A stretch of 5,139 nucleotides of DNA, taken from contig JALWQD010000214.1 in NCBI GenBank assembly GCA_026994735.1, positions 1-5,139 on the forward strand, in the 5' to 3' direction. This document shows positions 1 to 5,139 of this stretch, piece after piece. The translations under genes were made by a program, and so were the position numbers. Positions within the stretch are counted from its first letter, which is position 1. Each line of letters opens with the position of its first letter. The notes beneath the pieces are model-generated. The model saw nothing but the letters and a program-made list of their open reading frames with translations. It did no database searches and was not told the origin of the DNA. The stretch comes from Gammaproteobacteria bacterium (lineage in GTDB: Bacteria; Pseudomonadota; Gammaproteobacteria; SZUA-140).

Positions 1-42
1 AATCTTGATGATCTGCGTTTCTCTGTAGCGTGTCTTCTTCAT
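1..42 (-). CDS. Start of IS3-type OrfA transposase, truncated by window edge
   Basis: Fourteen codons are visible, MKKTRYRETQIIKI, from the ATG at 42-40 to the left edge, and the frame stays open. This matches the start of IS3-family OrfA proteins with the HTH_Tnp_1 domain, which typically begin MKK-R-(F/Y)-x-E-x-Q-I-I-x-I-L-K-E. OrfA supplies the DNA-binding helix-turn-helix and is normally fused to the DDE catalytic OrfB by programmed frameshifting; that part is not in view. A very strong ribosome binding site precedes it. The fragment is short, but the pattern and the ribosome binding site together make the call fairly safe. Whether the element is complete or active cannot be judged. Confidence 0.78.
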   Translation of the reverse strand, partial: MKKTRYRETQIIKI

Positions 43-46
43 TATC

Positions 47-78
47 GTTCTCCTCCTATTGCCATTATGCAGGAGAAC
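47..78 (-). promoter_or_regulatory. Inverted repeat able to sequester the transposase ribosome binding site
   Basis: Arms GTTCTCCT (78-71) and AGGAGAAC (54-47) on the minus strand are perfect 8-base complements around a 16-base loop (70-55). The second arm covers part of the Shine-Dalgarno, so an RNA containing both arms could fold and hide it. IS10 and IS50 are known to use such structures to block transposase translation from transcripts that enter from outside. Here the host operon reads towards the IS in the same direction. The function in this element is inferred. Confidence 0.5.
51..57 (-). promoter_or_regulatory. Strong ribosome binding site of the transposase
   Basis: AGGAGGA lies 8 bases before the ATG at 42-40. 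It is close to a perfect anti-SD match, stronger than any other site in the window, and part of it lies within the inverted repeat at 47-78. Confidence 0.8.
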
Positions 79-123
79 TCTAATATCTGATGGCTCTATT
101 CTATGGGAGGGTTACAATCCGGC

Positions 124-1320
124 CTAAAAATAGCGGGCCAGCTCGAGTTGTAAATAATCATCATGACGGAAGCCTGCCAGCAGGTTGCTGCTGTCGATGT
201 CGATAAAGGCCTGTCCTTCGAGGGTAATCTTCCAGTTTGAGCGAATCCGCCGGCTTGATTCGAGGGTTATCAGTTGGCCACTGTCATTACTGTCGAAGAT
301 GATGCCGAGCAGGAATTCTGTCGATTGTTCATCATTGAGAGTCAGGCGCGAGCCGATCATGATGTCATCGGCAAAGGGGGTTGGGGCTGAGTTGCCACGG
401 TCATCATAGAGGATTTCGCTAATGAGGCCGAGGTCAGCACTACTGTCGCCGATACCCACGAAGGTGTATTCGAAACCGGCCGTGGCAGCGGTGTAACGCT
501 TTCCCTGGCCGTAGCGATTGATGATTTCAACCTTCCAAAGCCAGTCGTCCAAGGTCGCTTGCAGATCCAGTCCCCATTGTTCTATGAGTTCATAATACGG
601 GATCAATACAAGCTCACCGCTGGCGTTGAGCCCCGGGGTAAAGCGTGGGTCGCGACTGGTGCCGTTGAAATAGCTGAGGCCAATGTCCCAGTCACCGAGA
701 TAGTGTGACCAACGAGCGGCGACATCAATATGTTTGCCGCCATCAGATGATTCATAGCGGGACAGGCTGGAATCAACCCGGGGGATTGAGCGCAGGCGAC
801 CTGCACTGCCGGCAAAGTTGCGTTCACGGAAACCAGGCAGAAGAAAGAGGTCAAGCGTGCCCCAATCGCGAATCAGGGCGAGATTGATCATCGCCTGTCC
901 GAGTTTTTCTTCGCCATCACTGGCTTCAACGAGGTCGGTCTGGTTGATGATATCGACAAGATGCTGGGATTCGGTGACGCCCCAGAATACTTTGCGTATG
1001 CCGAGACGGAGTTCCCAGTCATCGTTGGCCTTGAGCCAGGTCAGTTCGCGGATGTCGGCGTGGCTGCGTTCGCTATCGTTTTCATCCCAGCGCAGAAAGG
1101 GCACTGCGGTGAAGCTTTGGCGACCGCCATTCCATTCGGCGTAGTATTCCGGCTGGGCCGAGAAGGAAAGGTTGTTGCCATGTTGACGGGTATCAATCGG
1201 GTTCTTTGTAAAGGCGCGATATTCGCTACTGAGATAACCTGACCACTCGCCCGCCTGCACGTGGCTGATGGCGGCGATGAGGACGAGGGGCAGGTTACGC
1301 CAAAGTCGAAAAAAGGGCAT
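124..1320 (-). CDS. Putative outer-membrane beta-barrel protein
   Basis: A 398-residue protein if read from the ATG at 1320-1318. That start gives a good signal peptide (MPFFRLWRNLPLVLIAAISHVQA, split here as residues 1-23, cleavage before GEW); a longer in-frame start at 1359 would bury the signal and overlap the previous gene. The mature chain has the look of a beta-barrel: alternating polar/hydrophobic strands rich in aromatic residues, such as DWELRLGIRKVFWG (101-114), HIDVAARWSHYL (197-208) and NWKITLEGQAFIDID (362-376), and a C-terminal QLELARYF ending in phenylalanine, the usual outer-membrane assembly signal. A conserved-looking segment, VFWGVTESQHLVDIINQTDL (111-130), resembles uncharacterised proteins found beside RND/LolA-like genes, but I cannot name the family. 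No Shine-Dalgarno is visible; the start lies one base after the LolA-like stop, so translation probably depends on re-initiation. It may be the outer-membrane partner of the system. A porin-like role is the alternative. Confidence 0.78.
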   Translation of the reverse strand: MPFFRLWRNLPLVLIAAISHVQAGEWSGYLSSEYRAFTKNPIDTRQHGNNLSFSAQPEYYAEWNGGRQSFTAVPFLRWDENDSERSHADIRELTWLKANDDWELRLGIRKVFWGVTESQHLVDIINQTDLVEASDGEEKLGQAMINLALIRDWGTLDLFLLPGFRERNFAGSAGRLRSIPRVDSSLSRYESSDGGKHIDVAARWSHYLGDWDIGLSYFNGTSRDPRFTPGLNASGELVLIPYYELIEQWGLDLQATLDDWLWKVEIINRYGQGKRYTAATAGFEYTFVGIGDSSADLGLISEILYDDRGNSAPTPFADDIMIGSRLTLNDEQSTEFLLGIIFDSNDSGQLITLESSRRIRSNWKITLEGQAFIDIDSSNLLAGFRHDDYLQLELARYF

Positions 1321-1321
1321 G

Positions 1322-2119
1322 TTAGCGGGCGCGTTTAAGGCTGTTGCGGTCGAAATCACGCTTGCTCAGGCCGTTTTTGAAACGGTAGTCACTCCAGTGC
1401 AGATCAGTGCTTTTTTTAGTCTGATGGTTAATCACATGCATATCTGTTGGTCGCCAGTAATGACCTTCGTATTGCTTGTAGCCTGTATAGCGAAGGGTTT
1501 TTAGTAGCGCTTGCTTGCGGTCATAAAACTCGATTTTCAGTGGCTGGTACATTTCTGTATCGAGCCAGGTAATCAGGCGCGTGTAGCCGGAGTGTTTGTA
1601 GGCGGGTGTGCGCTCGATAACAAAGGCTTCGCGACCATCAATTTTTTCCCGGCGCAGATATTGATAGCTGTATTTTTCCACTTCTTGGGAAGAAAGGTCT
1701 TCGTAGGAAAATTCGCTGCCCATGAAGGGGCCTGACTTGTTGTTCGAGGAGATTCGTTTGACACGCTTTAATGCTGGCAGATAAAGCCATTGTTCATCGG
1801 CCTTGAGGGCGTGGGTGTAGCTCAGGAATGCAGTGCCCTTGATGTCGCGCGGGGAGTCGAAAATACTCATTGACTTGTCACCATCGCCATTGACTTCAAG
1901 TGTCTTGCTACGGATATTGCGTTTACTTTCCTGGCCGTGGCGATTACGTAAAACCATTTCCAGGCTGGCTGTTTGGTCTTGCCAGCCGCTGTCACGTTTA
2001 TCCGCTTCAATAGCGATAGCGAGGCCTTTTTCAGCGGCTGTTTCAGCCATCGCCGAAATTGGCAGCAGGGCGAGAAAGAGACAGAGCAGTGGTTTCGTTG
2101 GCAGGATGGATTTATGCAT
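1322..2119 (-). CDS. Periplasmic LolA-like 'outer membrane lipoprotein-sorting' protein
   Basis: A 265-residue protein with a clear Sec signal peptide: basic start MHKSILPTK, hydrophobic core LLCLFLALLP, and likely cleavage after SAMA at about residue 25. No cysteine follows the cleavage site, so it should be soluble in the periplasm and not a lipoprotein. The mature part carries motifs I associate with the LolA-like family annotated as 'outer membrane lipoprotein-sorting protein' (COG2834 / Pfam LolA_like): SPRDIKGTAFLSY (89-101), WLYLPALKRVKRIS (111-124) and GPFMGSEFSYEDL (130-142). The family has an open beta-sheet fold that can hold acyl chains, so a carrier role for a hydrophobic cargo between permease and outer membrane is likely but not proven. 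It is not the housekeeping LolA, which is shorter and lacks these motifs. Its start overlaps the permease stop by 8 bases (ATGCATAA), and its TAA is one base before the next start. Strong coupling to both neighbours suggests one functional unit. Confidence 0.88.
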   Translation of the reverse strand: MHKSILPTKPLLCLFLALLPISAMAETAAEKGLAIAIEADKRDSGWQDQTASLEMVLRNRHGQESKRNIRSKTLEVNGDGDKSMSIFDSPRDIKGTAFLSYTHALKADEQWLYLPALKRVKRISSNNKSGPFMGSEFSYEDLSSQEVEKYSYQYLRREKIDGREAFVIERTPAYKHSGYTRLITWLDTEMYQPLKIEFYDRKQALLKTLRYTGYKQYEGHYWRPTDMHVINHQTKKSTDLHWSDYRFKNGLSKRDFDRNSLKRAR

Positions 2120-4442
2120 GACCAGACTCCTGGGTTGTGACGGCAATCGGTTTGTGATCAAAGCGCATGAGCAGGGGCGGGAGTAATAAAAAGTCGGCGA
2201 CGAGCGCAAAGCTGATGACGATAGCTGTTAGCAGGCCCATGCCTGAGTTGAGCTCGAAGCTGGACATGGCAAGGACGAGGAAACCGACGACGAGGACGAT
2301 CGAGGTTGTGAACAGTGCCATGCCGACATTACGGAAAGCGTAGCGGACGGCATCCTCACTGTTCAGCCCTTTTTCACGGCGGGCGCGCAGGTATTTACTC
2401 AGGAAGTGAACAGTGTCATCGACAACGATACCCAGTGTCATACCGGCAACGATGGACAGGCTGAGACCAATCTCCCCTTTCAGCAGCCCCCAGAGACCAA
2501 AAGCCAGGCCAGCCGGGACGAGGTTCGGGATCATGCTCAAAAGGCCGATCTTAACCGAGCGCAGGGCAAAGATAAGGATTAGCGAGATGCCAATCAGGGC
2601 CAGCGTTGTGCCGAGCAGCATGCTGATGATGTTGCGCTTGCCGATATGGGCAAACATCATGGTTGTGCCGCTGCCTTCCTTGCCTTGTATATGGGGTGCA
2701 TTTTTTGCCAGCCAGTCACTGGCACGTTTGTCGAGGGCCAACAGTTCGTTTGTTGACATTGTTTGCAGTGTGGCGGTAAAGCGCGTTGCTGATTTCTCGA
2801 CATTAATCTGGTTGTTGAGGTCAAGGCCATAGGGCAGGGACATTTCATAGAGGAGTAAATATTGCGCAGAAAGATTGCGCTCATCCGGCAGACGATACCA
2901 GTCCGGGTCATCGCCATGCATATTCTTGTTGAGACGTTTCATGGTATCGCTGATGGTATTGACGTGAATCGTTTCCGGTTGCGCACGATACCAGTCGGCA
3001 AAGGCACTGACTTCTTTCAGGAACTGCGGATTGCTGATGCCGCCGGATTCGCCCGAGTCCAGAGAGTAATCGATGACATAGAGGCCGGTGAGGTTTTCGG
3101 TCATGAAGTCGGAAGCACTACGGAAAGGGATGCTGTCATCAAAATAATGGACGAAGACATCGTTCAGTTCATTTCGAGGGACGGCCGCGACGAGAATGAT
3201 CGTGACCAGGCTCATCCCCCAAATCAGCTTCTGACGCTGCTTGACAACAAAATCACCGATGCGATGCATGACGTGGCTTTCATCGTTGACGACACGGCGT
3301 ACACGTACCGGCAGAACGGTCATGAGTGCCGGTAGAAAACTGATTGATAAAAAGAAGGAGGCGACAACGCCGATAGCGACCATGTTGCCGAGGTGGTTGA
3401 AGGGCGGTACGTCAGAAAAATTCATACTCAAAAAACCCAGCGCGGTAGTGATGCTGGCAAGGAATATCGGCTGCATATTAATGCGCAGGCTTTCAATGAT
3501 GGCGTCTTTCTTTTCCCGACCCATGCGCATTTCATGGAGCAGTGTGACGAGAATATGGACGCAATTGGCAATCGCCATGGTCAGGACAATGGTCGGCGTC
3601 GAGGCTGACGGCGGGGTGATGGGGAAGCCGAGATAACCACCCATACCCATGGCTGTCATGATCGAGCCAATAATGACTAACAAGGTGGCAAAGGTGCCGG
3701 AAAAACCGCGAATCATAAACCCCAGCGTGACCAGCATGAGGGCAAAACTGATCGGCACAAGTTTTTTCATGTCTGCTTGTGAGGCTTCGGAAAAGGCATT
3801 GTTCATAAACACCATGCCGCTCAGGTAGATGTCGATCTGCGGATACTGGGCTTTGATCTCGGCGGCCAGGTTGCGTGAAAAACGGACGATTTCGGGCACT
3901 TCGCTGAGCTTTTTGCCGGGTAGCTGGACGGTGACGTTGATACCGGTGACATGGGCGCGTTCGGAAACGATACGGTTTAATAACATGGGTTCGCTGAGGG
4001 CAATGCGCTTGATCTTTTGGCGATTGTCACTGTTGAGTTCCAGGTCCTCATCGACCAGATCCATAACCAGCAAGTCATCGCCTTCGGCTTCGGTATTCTG
4101 GAAATTGGCGACAGAGTCGACGCGTGTTGAATAAGGTGTTTGCCACGCTTTTTCAGTTATCGTCTTGACGGCTTCGAGAGTCTTCTTGCTGAAGGCATTG
4201 CCATCTTTTGGGGCAATAATGAACATGACATTATCGTTTTTTGTATACATTGCCTCGAGTGCTTCGAAGGCCAGTAACTGCGGGTTGTCGGCACTGAAAA
4301 AGACGCGATAATCAGTCTTGAAGGCGAGGTACTTGCCACCGCTGGCAGCCCCCATGACAAACAAAATAGCCGTTATCATGACGAGCCAAGGATGGCGGGT
4401 AATCCATTGCGCGTAACGGGTAATGGCGGTGGCTTGTTTCAT
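2112..4442 (-). CDS. RND-superfamily permease (MMPL / HAE3-like, COG1033 type)
   Basis: Inner-membrane permease of 776 residues with the duplicated RND layout. TM1 is about 19-40, followed by a first periplasmic domain to about 227 and TM2-TM6 between about 228 and 377. TM7 is about 404-421, followed by a second periplasmic domain to about 603 and TM8-TM12 between about 605 and 758. TM10 contains GMTLGIVVDDTVHFL (667-681), where D675/D676 sit at the position of the proton-relay acids of MmpL-type RND proteins. The matching TM4 stretch, MAIANCVHIL (289-298), keeps the histidine (H296) but has A292/N293 instead of acids. At under 800 residues it is shorter than AcrB-type pumps (about 1050), fitting the 'predicted exporter of the RND superfamily' group. 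No membrane-fusion or TolC gene is nearby; instead a LolA-like gene follows, which favours transport of a lipid or other hydrophobic envelope component over classical drug efflux. The stop codon overlaps the next gene's start. The RND family call is firm; the substrate is unknown. Confidence 0.93.
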   Translation of the reverse strand: MKQATAITRYAQWITRHPWLVMITAILFVMGAASGGKYLAFKTDYRVFFSADNPQLLAFEALEAMYTKNDNVMFIIAPKDGNAFSKKTLEAVKTITEKAWQTPYSTRVDSVANFQNTEAEGDDLLVMDLVDEDLELNSDNRQKIKRIALSEPMLLNRIVSERAHVTGINVTVQLPGKKLSEVPEIVRFSRNLAAEIKAQYPQIDIYLSGMVFMNNAFSEASQADMKKLVPISFALMLVTLGFMIRGFSGTFATLLVIIGSIMTAMGMGGYLGFPITPPSASTPTIVLTMAIANCVHILVTLLHEMRMGREKKDAIIESLRINMQPIFLASITTALGFLSMNFSDVPPFNHLGNMVAIGVVASFFLSISFLPALMTVLPVRVRRVVNDESHVMHRIGDFVVKQRQKLIWGMSLVTIILVAAVPRNELNDVFVHYFDDSIPFRSASDFMTENLTGLYVIDYSLDSGESGGISNPQFLKEVSAFADWYRAQPETIHVNTISDTMKRLNKNMHGDDPDWYRLPDERNLSAQYLLLYEMSLPYGLDLNNQINVEKSATRFTATLQTMSTNELLALDKRASDWLAKNAPHIQGKEGSGTTMMFAHIGKRNIISMLLGTTLALIGISLILIFALRSVKIGLLSMIPNLVPAGLAFGLWGLLKGEIGLSLSIVAGMTLGIVVDDTVHFLSKYLRARREKGLNSEDAVRYAFRNVGMALFTTSIVLVVGFLVLAMSSFELNSGMGLLTAIVISFALVADFLLLPPLLMRFDHKPIAVTTQESGHA
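2127..2132 (-). promoter_or_regulatory. Ribosome binding site of the LolA-like gene, inside the permease 3' end
   Basis: CAGGAG lies 7 bases before the ATG at 2119-2117. It selects this start over longer in-frame openings back to 2209, because only this start gives an N-terminal signal peptide. Confidence 0.7.
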
Positions 4443-4450
4443 GATGAGAT

Positions 4451-4456
4451 ACCTTT
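4451..4456 (-). promoter_or_regulatory. Ribosome binding site of the RND permease
   Basis: AAAGGT on the minus strand ends 8 bases before the ATG at 4442-4440. It supports that ATG as the start, which also places the first membrane segment at a normal distance (about 18 residues) from the N-terminus. Confidence 0.6.
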
Positions 4457-4474
4457 TATGAGGCTATGATTATT

Positions 4475-4492
4475 CCCTGTGGGCCGGCAGGG
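4475..4492 (-). promoter_or_regulatory. Short hairpin in permease 5' leader
   Basis: CCCTG and CAGGG arms (4488-4492 and 4475-4479) enclose an 8-base GC-rich loop, 33 bases upstream of the permease start codon. No U-run follows, so it is not a standard intrinsic terminator. A 5-bp stem is weak evidence and its function is unknown. Confidence 0.2.
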
Positions 4493-4505
4493 TGAGGGCG
4501 TTGGC

Positions 4506-4519
4506 CAGCATGCAGGCTG
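4506..4519. promoter_or_regulatory. Imperfect palindrome, possible TetR operator
   Basis: The plus strand reads CAGCATGCAGGCTG, an inverted repeat with one mismatched pair out of seven. TetR-family dimers bind palindromes of this general size, and the site lies between the regulator and the permease it may control. It is short and GC-rich, and no second copy is visible, so chance is a real alternative. Confidence 0.2.
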
Positions 4520-4590
4520 CGGTTTTGTGGTGGCAGCGTTGTTTTTTCTGTCTTTCGGATTCCTTCAGGAGCGTTGTCGTTAATGGTTAG

Positions 4591-5139
4591 CTAGCGCTTG
4601 CTGAGGCCATTGAGCAATAGGCGAACGACACTTTTTGCCCGCAGTTCAAAGATATCAAAGCTGTAGAGAGGCATGAGTAGTGGCATGCTGAAGGCTGTAA
4701 TGGCGCTGATGATTGCCTCAGCGGTGTCGTCGATATCGGTGATGGCGAATTCGTCATTGGCAATGCCATCTTGCAGGAGTGTGGCCAGCAGGGTGTGCTG
4801 TGTTTGTTTGTACTCGTTGACTATATCCATGCGGGCGGCACAAATGGCGTTAACCATCTCGTTCATGCGGGGGTTGTTGGCCCATTGCCCGTGTGTGTAG
4901 TGGAGAATTTGCAGAACCACGTCATGCAGACGTTCTGCGGCAGGGCGCTCCGTCTGCAAGACGATCTCACGTGTTTCAAGTAGTTCGGTGTCGAGGCAGC
5001 TGCAGGCCAGGTTGGCACCGATGTCGAGTTTGTTTTTGAAAAAGCGATAGAGGTTGGCGGCTGACATGTCGCAGTCTTCGGCAATCTCGGCCATGGTTGT
5101 TTTGTTATAGCCAAATTGTGAAAAACGCTCGCTTGCTGC
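4591..5139 (-). CDS. TetR/AcrR-family transcriptional regulator, 5' end cut by window edge
   Basis: The reading frame is open from the right edge to a TAG at 4593-4591 and shows 182 residues; the true start lies beyond 5139, with perhaps 10-20 residues missing by comparison with typical TetR proteins of about 200 residues. The visible N-terminus matches the TetR_N DNA-binding domain: a helix ending in ERFSQFGYNKTT, then the helix-turn-helix MAEIAEDCDMSAANLYRFF with the family's typical 'LYRFFKNK' ending (visible residues about 16-37). The rest (about 40-182) is a helical ligand-binding/dimerisation region that I cannot assign to a specific subfamily; it ends in RLLLNGLSKR. The ATG at 5094 is internal to the HTH and is not the start. 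Family knowledge says such proteins usually repress a neighbouring operon and release it on binding a small hydrophobic ligand. It lies upstream of the RND permease in the same direction, so regulation of that operon, and of itself, is a reasonable inference. The ligand is unknown. Confidence 0.93.
   Translation of the reverse strand, partial: AASERFSQFGYNKTTMAEIAEDCDMSAANLYRFFKNKLDIGANLACSCLDTELLETREIVLQTERPAAERLHDVVLQILHYTHGQWANNPRMNEMVNAICAARMDIVNEYKQTQHTLLATLLQDGIANDEFAITDIDDTAEAIISAITAFSMPLLMPLYSFDIFELRAKSVVRLLLNGLSKR

Larger units (their letters stand above)
1..116 (-). mobile_element. End of an IS3-type insertion sequence (continues beyond the left edge)
   Basis: The minus strand from 116 starts TGTAACCCTCCCATAG, consistent with an IS3-family end that begins with TG, and runs through a short leader to a transposase start at 42. 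The boundary at 116 is inferred from the TG and from its closeness to the barrel gene's stop codon, only 7 bases away. The other end, its inverted repeat and any target duplication lie outside the window, so the exact boundary and the IS subgroup are unproven. Confidence 0.65.
4443..4590 (-). promoter_or_regulatory. Leader between regulator and permease operon
   Basis: This 148-base gap holds no convincing gene. I see no good sigma-70 -35/-10 pair; AT-rich patches near 4454-4474 could serve as a weak -10, but no matching -35 lies about 17 bases upstream. Two inverted repeats stand out: an imperfect 14-base palindrome at 4506-4519 (6 of 7 pairs match, around GCATGC) and a CCCTG/CAGGG hairpin at 4475-4492. 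No run of T follows the regulator stop in the way a strong intrinsic terminator would show, so read-through from the regulator gene into the permease is possible. If the operon has its own promoter and TetR operator, this is where they should be. Confidence 0.45.

Noticed and set aside
1321..1359. Longer N-terminus for the barrel protein starting at 1359
   Set aside because: It would overlap the LolA-like gene by 38 bases and place 13 residues before an otherwise normal signal peptide.
1410..1416. Run of seven T (A7 on the coding strand) in the LolA-like gene as a frameshift site
   Set aside because: The frame around it is ACT AAA AAA AGC, which does not fit the X XXY YYZ pattern in the zero frame, and the zero-frame protein is complete.
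2120..2209. Longer N-terminus for the LolA-like protein starting at 2209
   Set aside because: The added 30 residues overlap the permease and precede a good signal peptide; the Shine-Dalgarno at 2127-2132 fits the ATG at 2119.
2862..3335. 157-codon plus-strand reading frame opposite the permease
   Set aside because: It lies antisense to a clearly recognisable RND gene, has no ribosome binding site that stands out and resembles no family. It is a codon-use shadow, like the other plus-strand frames in the window.
2112..4442. AcrB-like multidrug pump
   Set aside because: The protein is under 800 residues, shows MMPL/COG1033-type features, and no membrane-fusion or TolC gene accompanies it.
4471..4512. 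13-codon minus-strand frame (MLANALTLPAHRE) in the permease leader
   Set aside because: No Shine-Dalgarno precedes it, it is very short, and it is not distinguishable from chance in GC-rich sequence.

Overview
The window carries one compact minus-strand gene block, read from high to low coordinates: a TetR/AcrR-type regulator (cut by the right edge), a 12-TM RND-superfamily permease of the MMPL/HAE3-like (COG1033) type, a periplasmic LolA-like 'outer membrane lipoprotein-sorting' protein, and a signal-peptide-bearing protein that looks like an outer-membrane beta-barrel. At the far left, the first 116 bases look like the end of an insertion sequence. They hold a strong ribosome binding site and the first 14 codons of an IS3-type OrfA transposase, also on the minus strand. 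The outer-membrane type proteins, the periplasmic carrier and the protein style point to a Gram-negative bacterium, most likely a gammaproteobacterium. That taxonomic guess rests on general resemblance only.

Layout: 5139-4591 regulator (5' end missing); 4590-4443, 148 bases of leader with no gene; 4442-2112 permease; 2119-1322 LolA-like protein, start codon overlapping the permease stop by 8 bases; 1320-124 putative beta-barrel, start codon one base after the LolA-like stop; 123-117, seven bases of spacer; 116-1 IS end with transposase start.

How they may work together (inference): the permease sits in the inner membrane, the LolA-like protein in the periplasm and the barrel in the outer membrane, so the three could move a hydrophobic cargo (lipid, lipoprotein or similar) across the envelope. 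No membrane-fusion protein or TolC-like gene is present in the window, so this does not look like a classical tripartite drug pump. The TetR protein upstream in the same direction is the obvious candidate regulator. The cargo cannot be read from the sequence.

The most notable details are the tight translational coupling of the three envelope genes, the loss of acidic residues in TM4 of the permease while TM10 keeps an Asp-Asp pair, the IS that abuts the operon's 3' end in the same transcriptional direction, and an inverted repeat in that IS whose stem covers the transposase ribosome binding site.
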